A stretch of DNA of 64,000 nucleotides from JBBQFI01 sp038237805 (GTDB lineage: Bacteria; Verrucomicrobiota; Verrucomicrobiia; Chthoniobacterales; UBA10450). The stretch lies in assembly GCA_038237805.1 (NCBI GenBank), contig JBBRYI010000001.1, forward strand, positions 186,001-250,000. Direction: 5' to 3'. A program made the translations under genes and the position numbers. This document shows, in pieces, positions 1 to 8,439 of the stretch; position 1 is the stretch's first letter; each line of letters begins with the position of its first letter. The notes beneath the pieces were generated by a model. It made no database searches. It worked only from the letters and a program-made list of their open reading frames with translations, and was not told the origin of the DNA.

Positions 1-2521
1 CGCCATTAATCAAAGTCAAAAATATGACGCGGCACAGATCGATAAACTGGAAGGGCTCGAGGCCGTTCGTAAACGGCCGGGCATGTATATCGGCGACCCC
101 GATGAACGCGGGTTGCATCACCTGGTTTTCGAGGTTCTCGACAACTCGATCGACGAACATCTCGCCGGTTTTTGCACGAAGATTGAAGTCACGGTTCACG
201 TCGATGGTTCTGTCTCCGTGCGCGACAATGGGCGCGGTATTCCGGTCGACATGCATCCGAAATGGAAGATGCCTGCGGTCGAGCTGGTCCTGACCAATCT
301 TCACGCCGGCGGAAAATTCGGTCAGGGTGCCTACAAATATTCCGGTGGTTTGCACGGTGTCGGCGCGAAATGCGTCAACGCGCTTTCCGATTGGTTCAAG
401 GTTGAAGTTTCGCGCGACGGCAAGGTTTATCACATGGGCTTCGAGCGCGGCAAAACGACGCAGAAACTCAGCGTCATCGGTGAGCTCAAGAATAAAAAGA
501 CGACCGGCACGCTTATTACGTTTCTTCCCGACCCGACGATCTTCACCATCACGACGGAATATAAATTCGAGCGGCTCGCGACGCGATTGCGTGAGCTTGC
601 GTTCCTAAATCCCGGTCTTGAAATCACACTGACCGATGAGCGCGGCGACTCTCCGAGAAAAGAACTCTTCATTTACAAACAGGGCATCGAGGAATTCGTA
701 AAGCAGCTCGGCGAGAACAAACAGGTCATTCATCCCAAGCCGGTGGTGATTTCGCGACAGCGCGACGAGGTCTTCATCGATGTCGTGCTGCAATATAACG
801 ACAGTTACAACGATCAGATCCTTCCCTTTGCCAACTCGATTCCAAATCCGGACGGTGGCACACACCTGACCGGTTTTCGCACCGCCCTAACGAAGGCAGT
901 CAATCAGTACGCCAAGTCTAATAGCTTGATGAAGGAAAAGGATCCTTCGATTTCCGGCGACGACGCACGCGAAGGGCTCGTTTGCGTTTTAAGCGTCAAA
1001 CTGCCGAATCCGCGCTTTGAATCGCAGACCAAGGTGAAGCTCGTGAACACCGAAATTGACGGCATCGTTAACTCGGTCGTTTACGACGGGTTGATGACTT
1101 ACTTCGATCAGAACCCGCCGGTTGCGCGGCGCATTTTCGATAAAGTTCTCACGGCTGCGCGTGCACGCGAAGCTGCTCGTAAAGCGCGGGAGACAATTCG
1201 TAAAGGTGCACTTACCGGCGGCGGCCTCCCCGGCAAACTGGCGGATTGTTCCGAGCGCGATCCGGAATTGACTGAGCTTTACATTGTCGAGGGTGATTCC
1301 GCTGGCGGCTCGGCTAAACAGGGACGTGATCGACGTTATCAGGCGATTCTCCCGATTCGCGGCAAGCTGATCAACGTCGAGAAAGCGCGCGAAGATCAAT
1401 TCTTAAAGAACAACGAAATCCAATCGATGATTACCGCGATTGGAACCGGCATTGGTAAGCCGAAGGAAGATGGCAACGGCAAGGATGAAGGCCGCTTCGA
1501 TATCTCGCGACTTCGTTACGGGCGCATCATCATCATGACGGACGCGGACGTTGATGGCTCACACATCCGCACATTGCTTCTGACGTTTTTCTATCGGCAA
1601 ATGACCGAGCTAGTGCGCGCGGGAAAAATCTATATCGCGCAACCGCCGCTCTACCAAATCAAACGCAAGAAGCGCGAGGAGTACGTCGATGACGACGTGC
1701 AGTTGAATAAGATTTTGATTTCGTTAGGCGCGGAAGATGTGCGCCTGAAAAATCTCGCCGACGACAAGGAGATCAGCGCCGCGCAACTAAAAGACATTCT
1801 CGAATCGCTCGAGAGGCTCGCGAAGTTAAATGAATCCGTTCGCCGGCATGGCGGCGATTTTGAAAATCTCCTTGCCAAACGCAACACGAAGTCGGGGAAA
1901 TTGCCCGCGTATCTGGTCAAAGTCCGCGACGGCAATGATGAGACCGTGCATTACTTCAATGACGAGCGCGCCGTGCGCGAATTCCACGAGGAGAATCTCG
2001 ATCTAAATCTTTTCGACACCGAGATGGGTCAGGAATTGTTACCGCTGAGTGCTGCACCAGTTGCCACACCAAAAAACGGCAACCGTCGTCGCGGCAAGCT
2101 CGTTGAATTACACGAAGCGACTACGATTCAAAAGCTAATCGCGGAACTCGCGCGCAAGGGACTCAAAGTAAGTCATTTTTCCGCGAGCGATCGACCAATC
2201 TTTGAATTGATCGAAGGGGAAGGCGAGCGCGCGGTTACGCATCCTTTATTTTCCATTCCGGAAATCCTCGAGAAGATTTTGGAGATAGGACGGCGCGGCG
2301 TGCAGATCAAACGTTTCAAAGGTCTCGGCGAAATGAACGCGAAAGAATTGTTCAACACCACGATGGATCCCGAGAAACGCAAGCTGCTCAAGGTTGATCT
2401 GAACGACGACAACGCGGTCGATGCCGACAAGATGTTTACCATCCTGATGGGCGATGTCGTTGAGCCACGCCGGCAGTTCATCGAGGACAACGCGCTCAAC
2501 GTGCGGAATCTCGATGTTTGA
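1..2521 (+). CDS. gyrB: DNA gyrase subunit B (5' end outside window)
   Basis: ATPase subunit of DNA gyrase, which with GyrA introduces negative supercoils. The reading frame is open from base 2, so the true start lies upstream; 839 residues are visible and the first ATG at 83 is internal (it is the M of RKRPGMYIGD). GHKL ATPase motifs are clear: the DNSIDEHLAG helix near visible residue 44, DNGRGIP near 76 and GGLHGVGAKCVNALS near 115. The TOPRIM domain shows EGDSAGGSAKQGR (Glu430) and DADVDGSH (Asp514). An insert between TOPRIM and the C-terminal tail (around the VRLKNLADDKEISAAQ stretch) gives an E. coli-like long GyrB. The gene ends with typical RFKGLGEMNAKELF and DNALNVRNLDV signatures. 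gyrA lies 1.2 kb downstream, with a membrane-protein gene between. Very confident. Confidence 0.97.
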   Translation, partial: AINQSQKYDAAQIDKLEGLEAVRKRPGMYIGDPDERGLHHLVFEVLDNSIDEHLAGFCTKIEVTVHVDGSVSVRDNGRGIPVDMHPKWKMPAVELVLTNLHAGGKFGQGAYKYSGGLHGVGAKCVNALSDWFKVEVSRDGKVYHMGFERGKTTQKLSVIGELKNKKTTGTLITFLPDPTIFTITTEYKFERLATRLRELAFLNPGLEITLTDERGDSPRKELFIYKQGIEEFVKQLGENKQVIHPKPVVISRQRDEVFIDVVLQYNDSYNDQILPFANSIPNPDGGTHLTGFRTALTKAVNQYAKSNSLMKEKDPSISGDDAREGLVCVLSVKLPNPRFESQTKVKLVNTEIDGIVNSVVYDGLMTYFDQNPPVARRIFDKVLTAARAREAARKARETIRKGALTGGGLPGKLADCSERDPELTELYIVEGDSAGGSAKQGRDRRYQAILPIRGKLINVEKAREDQFLKNNEIQSMITAIGTGIGKPKEDGNGKDEGRFDISRLRYGRIIIMTDADVDGSHIRTLLLTFFYRQMTELVRAGKIYIAQPPLYQIKRKKREEYVDDDVQLNKILISLGAEDVRLKNLADDKEISAAQLKDILESLERLAKLNESVRRHGGDFENLLAKRNTKSGKLPAYLVKVRDGNDETVHYFNDERAVREFHEENLDLNLFDTEMGQELLPLSAAPVATPKNGNRRRGKLVELHEATTIQKLIAELARKGLKVSHFSASDRPIFELIEGEGERAVTHPLFSIPEILEKILEIGRRGVQIKRFKGLGEMNAKELFNTTMDPEKRKLLKVDLNDDNAVDADKMFTILMGDVVEPRRQFIEDNALNVRNLDV

Positions 2522-3752
2522 GCCGGTGTCTGCTCAAGTTGCTGGAACTACGCAATCCAGCGCTTCCGACACGCGAACGAAGTTTTGGATTGCCCCGGCA
2601 CTGGCTTTATTCGTGGCGCTGGTCTTCTTTTTATCGACGAAGCCAGTAGAGCACCATTTTGATTACACCTTCAGGATTGCCGGCGCGTTGTTGCATGGAC
2701 GCGTGGGACTTCTGCCTCCACCCCCAGCCTGGTTGAACGAACTGGTGCCGATGAAAGGCGAATACTACTCCGTCTTTCCTCTCGGCGCGGTCCTGGCCGT
2801 GATGCCGCTTGCGGTTTTGCATGCAGCCGGTTGGCTCAACGAATTTCCCGCTGGCGTTCTCGCCGCCCTCCTCACCGGTGCGTGCACTTACTTTTTCTTT
2901 CAGCTAACCAGCTTAAACGATAACTCGCTTGGACGCCGAATTGTTCTCGCTTCGTTTCCAATCCTGGGCACATGGACCTGGTGTAATCTTGGATTCGCCG
3001 GCGCGTGGCAGATCGCGCTCGGATTCGCGCTCTTGGGAGAAACTGCCGCGCTCTATTTTACGCTGCTGCGTCCGCGGCCGTGGCTGGCAGGATTATTTTT
3101 CGCGCTCGCCTTTGGCAATAGGACCGAGTTGATCCTCATGCTTCCGGTTTTCATTTATTTCTGGTTACTACAGAATCGCGCGGGCGTTCGTCCGTTCGAT
3201 TGGAGAACTCTTGGCAAGTTTCTTTCCATTCCGGCCGCGTTAGCGCTCGCCACCGCCGGATACAACTTCGCCCGCTTCCACTCAATTTTTGATTTTGGAT
3301 ATGCTCACATTCCGAAATTAAGTTACGAGCCATGGTACGAACGCGGCTTGTTTTCCTTGAGCGCGATCCCTTGGAATGCTCAGAAAATGTTCTTCGAAGG
3401 AATGCAAAGCATTCCTCAATTTCCTTTCTTTCGTCCTTACCCGTTCGGCTGTTCGATATGGCTGAGCAGCCCTTTTCTGTTTCTTCTTTTTCGTGAAGGC
3501 GGTCCCTACAGGAAGATTTGCTGGCTCGCGATTGGGATACTGACGCTCGCGCTTTGGTGTCATGGCAATCCCGGTGGATGGCAATTTTCCTATCGCTACG
3601 CCATGATTTTGTTGCCTTGGATGTTTCTTTTGCTGAACGGGAATGGCCCGCAAAGAATTTCCGCTTCAGAGTTATCCCTTTTTTTCGCATCGGTCGCGAT
3701 CAATGCGGTCGCTACTTATCAGTTTCTGTGGACCAATGAAATTAAGCCGTAA
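2514..3752 (+). CDS. Multi-pass membrane protein, glycosyltransferase-like, unknown function
   Basis: About 412 residues with roughly ten hydrophobic segments. I chose the ATG at 2514, which overlaps the gyrB stop by 8 bases (translational coupling), rather than an earlier start inside gyrB. The first segment is near residue 25 (FWIAPALALFVALVFFL). No catalytic motif is identifiable; the general look is that of GT-C/ArnT-like polytopic enzymes, with a loop (GEYYSVFPLGAVLAVMP) after the first segment. It resembles the membrane protein at 43455-44888: both have a loop of the type Y-x-x-FP followed by a proline, a central ARFxxxxxxxY stretch, and GLFxLxxxP further on. The two are therefore probably paralogues. 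It sits between gyrB and gyrA, which is unusual. Function not assigned. Confidence 0.75.
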   Translation: MFEPVSAQVAGTTQSSASDTRTKFWIAPALALFVALVFFLSTKPVEHHFDYTFRIAGALLHGRVGLLPPPPAWLNELVPMKGEYYSVFPLGAVLAVMPLAVLHAAGWLNEFPAGVLAALLTGACTYFFFQLTSLNDNSLGRRIVLASFPILGTWTWCNLGFAGAWQIALGFALLGETAALYFTLLRPRPWLAGLFFALAFGNRTELILMLPVFIYFWLLQNRAGVRPFDWRTLGKFLSIPAALALATAGYNFARFHSIFDFGYAHIPKLSYEPWYERGLFSLSAIPWNAQKMFFEGMQSIPQFPFFRPYPFGCSIWLSSPFLFLLFREGGPYRKICWLAIGILTLALWCHGNPGGWQFSYRYAMILLPWMFLLLNGNGPQRISASELSLFFASVAINAVATYQFLWTNEIKP

Positions 3753-3757
3753 ATATC

Positions 3758-6358
3758 GTGTATAACCCTAACGAAAAAATAGAACCGATTAACGTCGCCG
3801 AAGAAGTATCGAGGTCGTTCCTCGATTACTCGATGTCGGTCATCATCTCGCGTGCGTTGCCCGATGCGCGCGATGGATTGAAGCCATCGCAGCGTCGCAT
3901 TCTCTACGCGATGCACGACCTCTCCCTCTTCCCCAATCGGCAGCACCGAAAATGCGCAAAGATTTGCGGTGACACGAGCGGTAACTATCACCCGCACGGT
4001 GAAGCGGTAATTTACCCGACGCTAGTGCACATGGCGCAGCCATGGGCGATGCGCGAAACGCTCGTCGACGGTCAGGGCAATTTCGGTTCGGTCGAGGGCG
4101 ATCCGCCGGCCGCGATGCGGTACACCGAGGCGCGCATGACGCACCTCGGGGCCGCGCTCATGACCGACATGGACAAAGACACAGTCGACTTTGTCCCGAA
4201 TTACGACGAGACGCGCACCGAGCCGACCGTCTTTCCTTCAGCATTTCCGAATCTGCTCGTTAACGGCGGTACCGGCATTGCCGTCGGCATGGCCACGAAT
4301 ATGCCGCCCCACAATCTGGGCGAAGTGATCGATGGTATTTGTGCGCAGATCGACGATCCGGAAATCACCGTCGATGCGCTGCGGAATTTCGTGAAGGGCC
4401 CGGATTTTCCGACTGGTTGCGCAATTCTCGGGCTCGCCGGGATCAAACAATATCTCGAGACCGGCCGCGGCAGCATGAAAGTGCGCGGCAAGGCGGGCGT
4501 CGAAGAACTCAAGGGAAATCGCGAACAAATCGTGATCACGGAAATTCCCTACAACGTGAACCGCGCGACGCTCGTTGAACGCATCGCGCAGCTCGTGAAC
4601 GACAAAGTGCTCAGCGACATCTCCGCCATCCGCGATGAATCGGACGAAAACACACGCGTCGTGATCGAGCTCAAACGCGAAGGTAATCCGAAGATCGTCC
4701 TCAACAATCTTTACAAGCACACCGCGATGGAAAGTTCGTTCGCGGTCAACATGCTCGCGATTGATCACGGCCGGCCCAAGCTCCTGCCACTCAAGGAAGC
4801 AAACCAGGCTTACATCGATCATCGGCGCGAAGTCATTTTGCGCCGGACGCGTTTCGAGTTGCGTAAAGCGGAGGAACGCGCGGAAACGCTGGAAGGTTGT
4901 CTGATCGCGCTCGCGAATTTGGATGAATTCATTCGGATCATTCGCGGATCGGCGAATCGTGATGAAGCACGCGTGAAGTTGCTCGCGTTTGATTTTACGC
5001 GGCGCCAGGTCGAGGCGATCGGCGTTTTAATTCGGCACGAGACCCGACTTACGGAAGGGCGTTATGCCTTCAGTGAACATCAAACGAATCAGATTCTTGA
5101 TTTGCGTTTGTATCAATTGACCGGACTTGAGCGCGAAAAAATTATCAACGAATACAAGGAGCTGATCGATACGATCAAGGATCTGCGGGACATTCTTGCG
5201 AAAGAGCAGCGCGTTTTCACGATCATCAAAAAAGAGCTACGCGAAATTCGCGACAAGTATGGCTCCCCTCGCCTCACTCAGCTGGTGCCAGACGAGGGTG
5301 AGATCAACATGGAGGATCTCATCGCCAACGAAGGATGCATCATCAGCATCACGCACGGCGGTTTCATTAAACGCACCGCCGTGAGCGCATTCCGCGCGCA
5401 ACGTCGCGGCGGCAAGGGTGTGATCGGCATGACCACGCGCGAGGGCGCGACGGAAGAGGAAGAGGGAGATTTCATCGAACATCTCTTCACCGCGACCACG
5501 CACGACTACCTGATGTTCTTTACTGAATCCGGACGCGTTTACGTAGAAAAAGTTTACGAAATTCCAGAGATGGGTCGAGCGGCCAAGGGACGCTCGATTG
5601 CCAATCTGCTCGAGTTGCGGGCCGACGAAAAGATTGCCGCCACCATTCGTGTGCAATCAAAGAGCTCCGGCACCGGTGCGAACATCGTGGATGAAACTTG
5701 GGACGAAAATCTGCACGCCGTTTTCGCTACGCGCTCCGGCATCGTCAAGAAATCGAACCTGTCTGATTTCAGCAACATCCGCAAAGGCGGCATCATCGCC
5801 ATCAAGATCGAGGAGAGCGATCGATTGATCGATGTGAAGCTAACGAGCGGCAATAATGAAATCGTGCTGATTACACAGAAGGGAATGAGTCTCCGCTTTC
5901 ATGAAGAGCAGTTGCGCGACCAAGGCCGCAGCACCGTCGGCGTCTGGGGTATTCGCCCGCGCAAAGGGGATCACGTCGTCGCCAACGCCATCGTCAATTC
6001 CGACGCCATGCTGTTGGTGGCCGGTGAGAATGGAATTGGCAAACGCACTTCATTTGAGGAATACCGCAAACAATCGCGCGGAGGCAAAGGCATCATTACC
6101 ATGAAGACCGGCGAGAAAACCGGCGATGTCGTGGGAGCCTTGTCAGTGACCGATCAGGATGAGTTGATGCTCATCACAACCAAAGGTCAGATGGTGCGCA
6201 CGCGAGTAAAAGAAATTCGCGAGACCGGCCGAAACGCGATGGGCGTGAAATTAATGGACCTGCGCAACGGCGAGAAACTTCAGGCCATCGCGCCAGTTGT
6301 TAGCCAGGAAACCGCCGAAGCGGAATCTGAGAAAGTGGCCGCCGAGTCGGCGGAATAA
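3758..6358 (+). CDS. gyrA: DNA gyrase subunit A
   Basis: Breakage-reunion subunit of gyrase, 866 residues. The start is GTG at 3758, five bases after the preceding stop. No later start would keep the conserved N-terminus (INVAEEVSRSFLDYSMSVIISRALPDARDGLKP). The catalytic tyrosine in AMRYTEARMT is residue 122, the same number as in E. coli. The quinolone-resistance region reads DTSGNYHPHGEAVIYPTL. A GyrA box QRRGGKG at residues 548-554 marks it as gyrase rather than topoisomerase IV ParC. Six blades of the C-terminal beta-pinwheel follow, then a short acidic tail. A CCTAACGA word lies in codons 4-6. A hairpin that may act as terminator follows at 6364-6390. Confidence 0.98.
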   Translation: MYNPNEKIEPINVAEEVSRSFLDYSMSVIISRALPDARDGLKPSQRRILYAMHDLSLFPNRQHRKCAKICGDTSGNYHPHGEAVIYPTLVHMAQPWAMRETLVDGQGNFGSVEGDPPAAMRYTEARMTHLGAALMTDMDKDTVDFVPNYDETRTEPTVFPSAFPNLLVNGGTGIAVGMATNMPPHNLGEVIDGICAQIDDPEITVDALRNFVKGPDFPTGCAILGLAGIKQYLETGRGSMKVRGKAGVEELKGNREQIVITEIPYNVNRATLVERIAQLVNDKVLSDISAIRDESDENTRVVIELKREGNPKIVLNNLYKHTAMESSFAVNMLAIDHGRPKLLPLKEANQAYIDHRREVILRRTRFELRKAEERAETLEGCLIALANLDEFIRIIRGSANRDEARVKLLAFDFTRRQVEAIGVLIRHETRLTEGRYAFSEHQTNQILDLRLYQLTGLEREKIINEYKELIDTIKDLRDILAKEQRVFTIIKKELREIRDKYGSPRLTQLVPDEGEINMEDLIANEGCIISITHGGFIKRTAVSAFRAQRRGGKGVIGMTTREGATEEEEGDFIEHLFTATTHDYLMFFTESGRVYVEKVYEIPEMGRAAKGRSIANLLELRADEKIAATIRVQSKSSGTGANIVDETWDENLHAVFATRSGIVKKSNLSDFSNIRKGGIIAIKIEESDRLIDVKLTSGNNEIVLITQKGMSLRFHEEQLRDQGRSTVGVWGIRPRKGDHVVANAIVNSDAMLLVAGENGIGKRTSFEEYRKQSRGGKGIITMKTGEKTGDVVGALSVTDQDELMLITTKGQMVRTRVKEIRETGRNAMGVKLMDLRNGEKLQAIAPVVSQETAEAESEKVAAESAE

Positions 6359-6363
6359 AAGAA

Positions 6364-6390
6364 ATGGGACGCGCAGATCGCGCGCCCCAT
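6364..6390. terminator. Hairpin between convergent gyrA and small lipoprotein gene
   Basis: Inverted repeat ATGGGACGCGC / GCGCGCCCCAT with one mismatch and a five-base loop, followed by TCTTTC. It starts 5 bases after the gyrA stop and lies between two convergent genes, which suits a bidirectional terminator. The T-tract is short, so intrinsic termination is likely but unproven. Confidence 0.55.
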
Positions 6391-6412
6391 TCTTTCAATT
6401 CAGAAGCAAAGG

Positions 6413-6592
6413 TTAGTAACCGCCGCTCGAATGTGTGGTCGTCGTCTGAGTTGCACTTGGTGTACGCATTACTGATTCTTCATGCGTCGTGGTGGTGGTC
6501 GCCGCAGATGGCTCCTTTACCACAGTGGTGCAGGAAGTCAGAAACATGGCCATCGCTGGAAGCGCCGGAATGAGAACGATAAGTTTTTTCAT
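6413..6592 (-). CDS. Small putative lipoprotein (59 aa)
   Basis: Reading the minus strand from the ATG at 6592 gives MKKLIVLIPALPAMAMF followed by LTSC, a canonical signal peptide with lipobox, then a Thr/Ser-rich tail (TTVVKEPSAATTTTTHEES and TQTTTTHSSGGY) ending at TAA 6413-6415. The mature peptide is only about 38 residues after the lipid-anchored Cys, low in complexity. Such short anchored peptides are common in Verrucomicrobiota but have no assigned function. The perfect signal peptide plus lipobox argues it is real. Plus-strand frames over the same bases have no protein-like features. Confidence 0.65.
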   Translation of the reverse strand: MKKLIVLIPALPAMAMFLTSCTTVVKEPSAATTTTTHEESVMRTPSATQTTTTHSSGGY

Positions 6593-6669
6593 AGTGTAGA
6601 AGGTCTTTCAAAGGACGATTCGGTGCAAGTGCCTTCAGCAGATGTATTAGAGGCGAAGTTTTTTCGCTT

Positions 6670-7065
6670 TTAATCATTCACTGTTCTGCCGCGAAGCTTT
6701 TTTAAAGTGCCCCGTCTCTTTTTGCTCTCGAGGATTCTTTTTTTGAGCGCCCGTGGCCGCGGCGAATTACGACGACGCTCCCGCTCGCGCAATGCGATCC
6801 GTTTTTGCCGACGCTCGCGATCCCGTTGCGCGAGAGCTGCAAACAATCTTTCCCGCGCGAGCTGGCGATTGCGCGATTGGGAACGCGAGTCCTGTACCGT
6901 TACCGTTATTCCTGTGGGGAGGTGACGCAGCCGAACTGCAGTAGCCACCTTGTTTACATTTTGTCCGCCCGGTCCGGACGAGTGTGCGAACGTTTCGTGT
7001 AAATCCGAATCGCGAATCTTTAACGTTTTTATCCGCTCTTCATCGAAATCGGAAGAGTGAGACAT
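6670..7065 (-). CDS. Release-factor-like GGQ domain protein
   Basis: 131 residues made essentially of one RF-1 domain: KIRDSDLHETFAHSSGPGGQNVNKVATAVRLRHLPTGI, then a long basic tail rich in Arg and Lys. The GGQ tripeptide is the peptidyl-tRNA hydrolysis motif of class I release factors. The codon-recognition domains are absent, as in ribosome-rescue factors (ArfB/YaeJ, mitochondrial C12orf65/MTRFR, PrfH). The sequence around GGQ (VATAVRLRHLPTGI) looks closer to the C12orf65-type branch than to ArfB. Predicted role: releasing peptides from stalled ribosomes or split large subunits. It is followed on the minus strand by the small lipoprotein gene. Confidence 0.85.
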   Translation of the reverse strand: MSHSSDFDEERIKTLKIRDSDLHETFAHSSGPGGQNVNKVATAVRLRHLPTGITVTVQDSRSQSRNRQLARERLFAALAQRDRERRQKRIALRERERRRNSPRPRALKKRILESKKRRGTLKKLRGRTVND

Positions 7066-7071
7066 GACTCG

Positions 7072-7646
7072 TTAGGCTGAGGAAAAATTGTCGCGGCCAT
7101 AACGCAATACGCGCGCCATCCATATCAACTCCTGTAAAAACTGATCGACCCGCCGCACATAATTTTCGTCCAGTAACTTTCCCTTTTCATCGAACAGCTT
7201 TCGCACATTCCCGAAATTAACGTCGTTGAATATGGTAACGAGCCCCAGTTCCCGCATGACCGGAAGCAAATTTTCAATCACGCGCGCGCCGCCAACAGGT
7301 CTCGCCGAGACGCCGCAAATTCCGACCGCCTTGTGAATGTACTCTTCAAGATTCATGTCGAGCGCGTGTTTCAACAATCCCGGATACCCATGATTGTATT
7401 CCGGCACAACGAGCACAAGCGCGTCCGCCCGCCGAACCGTTGCTGAGAACGCCGGATCTTTCATGTTCTCACCGGCATCATCGAGTTTCATCGGCAGATT
7501 GCGAATATCGATCAGCTCCGTCTCGATTTCCGGACGCTTTCGCATTTCGGCAAAAACAAAATTCGCCGCATGCTCGCTTTGCCGTCCCTGACGCGCGCGG
7601 TTCCCAGGATCACGGGAATAAAAAGCGTTCGGGTCTGATCATTCAT
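7072..7646 (-). pseudogene. NADPH-dependent FMN reductase with apparent frameshift
   Basis: The C-terminal part (about 157 residues from ATG 7545) is a flavodoxin-fold NADPH-dependent FMN reductase, with VVPEYNHGYPGLLKHALD as the flavin-binding signature. The natural N-terminus, MNDQTRTLFIPVILGTAR from ATG 7646, is in another frame. The downstream frame reads QGRQSEHAANFVFAEMRKRP, the expected continuation. The two frames meet at a CG dinucleotide run (about 7592-7599), where loss of two bases or gain of one would restore a full-length protein. This is either a slippage mutation that inactivates the gene or a sequencing/assembly error; an internal start could still make a truncated product. 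The stop codon is embedded in a GCCTAACGA word. Confidence 0.8.
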
Positions 7647-7678
7647 GAGTCTTTGGATTCCGAGTTCCCAGATGAAAT

Positions 7679-7764
7679 TGCCGATGGCCGGACTCGAACC
7701 GGCACGGGCCGTTTTAGCCCAACGGATTTTAAGTCCGTTGCGTATACCATTTCGCCACATCGGC
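7679..7764 (-). tRNA. tRNA-Leu (anticodon UAA)
   Basis: Class II tRNA on the minus strand, 86 nt. The acceptor arms GCCGATG and CATCGGC pair fully. The anticodon loop CTTAAAA gives UAA (leucine). There is a long variable arm (GGGCTAAAACGGCCC region) and the T-arm GCCGG-TTCGAGT-CCGGC is perfect. The 3' CCA is not encoded. It lies upstream of the FMN reductase start. Confidence 0.95.
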
Positions 7765-7909
7765 GGCACCGCTCTGACTGTATGAATTTCCGACGCACGA
7801 CCAAGCGGAAATCGCGCGCAAAAATCGGCGGCCAAGAAAATTCAAAAACTTCGCTCGGCAGACTTCGTAATTCTCCATGGGAGAGGCAGGTCCATACGCT
7901 CTTCATTTA

Positions 7910-8299
7910 ATGAGCAGACCATTCACGCTAGATTCAAGGGTCACAATTCCGGTCGCGCACAATAGCGACGTCATATCCGTTGCCCTCTCGCAGGAGGGCG
8001 CAGTGGAGATCGCGTATGGAATCCGCTTGTTACTTGAAGGAGCCGAAAATCGGCCGCCGCTCGTTCCGTTCCCGACTTCAGCACCAGGCCGGTCCTTCCC
8101 GATGACAGCCGGCCTCGCGCTCCGCGGATTAAGCATGAATTGTTTCGGTCGCGTTTTTCTCGCGGAACAGGAGACAGTGAAATTGCGCTGCGATTTTTTA
8201 GCCAGGGGCAATGTTGTTGCCTCCTCTGACGTCGCTCTCGTGAAAATGGCGGCCGCGAATTCTGCCCGAACGTTTCAAATCGATTGCAGATTCATTTGA
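7910..8299 (+). CDS. Hypothetical protein, first gene of hydrolase cassette
   Basis: 129 residues from ATG 7910 (MSRPFTLDSRVTIPVAHNSDVISVALSQEGAVEIAYGIRLLLEG). I do not recognise a family. There is no signal peptide or membrane segment, and the beta-rich look and alternating hydrophobics suggest a small globular or beta-sandwich domain. It opens a same-strand run of genes to 14897. Its stop overlaps a possible TTG start of a 47-codon ORF. Being at the head of the cassette makes it a candidate partner of the peptidases. Function unknown. Confidence 0.55.
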   Translation: MSRPFTLDSRVTIPVAHNSDVISVALSQEGAVEIAYGIRLLLEGAENRPPLVPFPTSAPGRSFPMTAGLALRGLSMNCFGRVFLAEQETVKLRCDFLARGNVVASSDVALVKMAAANSARTFQIDCRFI

Positions 8300-8439
8300 A
8301 ACTGGCGGAAAGAAAACTTGATGTTGCTTGCCAAAACTTCGTAAAAGCTGAAACGAGCGCAGATGAACGCGCGTTGATCGGACTGGCTGGTTTTCCTATC
8401 CGAGTGCACAACGAAGTTTCACCTTATTGCGAAGTATGA
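8296..8439 (+). CDS. Possible 47-aa ORF coupled to both neighbours
   Basis: TTG start at 8296 overlapping the previous stop (TTGA), and a TGA stop overlapping the next gene's ATG (ATGA at 8436). The product begins LKLAERKLDVACQNFVKAET and ends FPIRVHNEVSPYCEV. The double overlap is what a coupled operon gene would show. However, the start codon is weak and the peptide matches nothing I know. It could equally be non-coding spacer. Confidence 0.35.
   Translation: MKLAERKLDVACQNFVKAETSADERALIGLAGFPIRVHNEVSPYCEV

Noticed and set aside
3151..3690. Minus-strand ORF of 179 codons
   Set aside because: Shadow of the polytopic membrane protein; Arg/Ser-rich composition is an artefact of the reverse frame.
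1..3760. Replication origin near gyrB
   Set aside because: gyrB often lies near oriC, but no dnaA, dnaN, recF or DnaA-box cluster is visible; the 5' flank is outside the window.
6364..6573. Plus-strand ORF of 69 codons after gyrA
   Set aside because: It starts in the terminator hairpin, has no protein-like features and overlaps a minus-strand ORF with a textbook signal peptide and lipobox.
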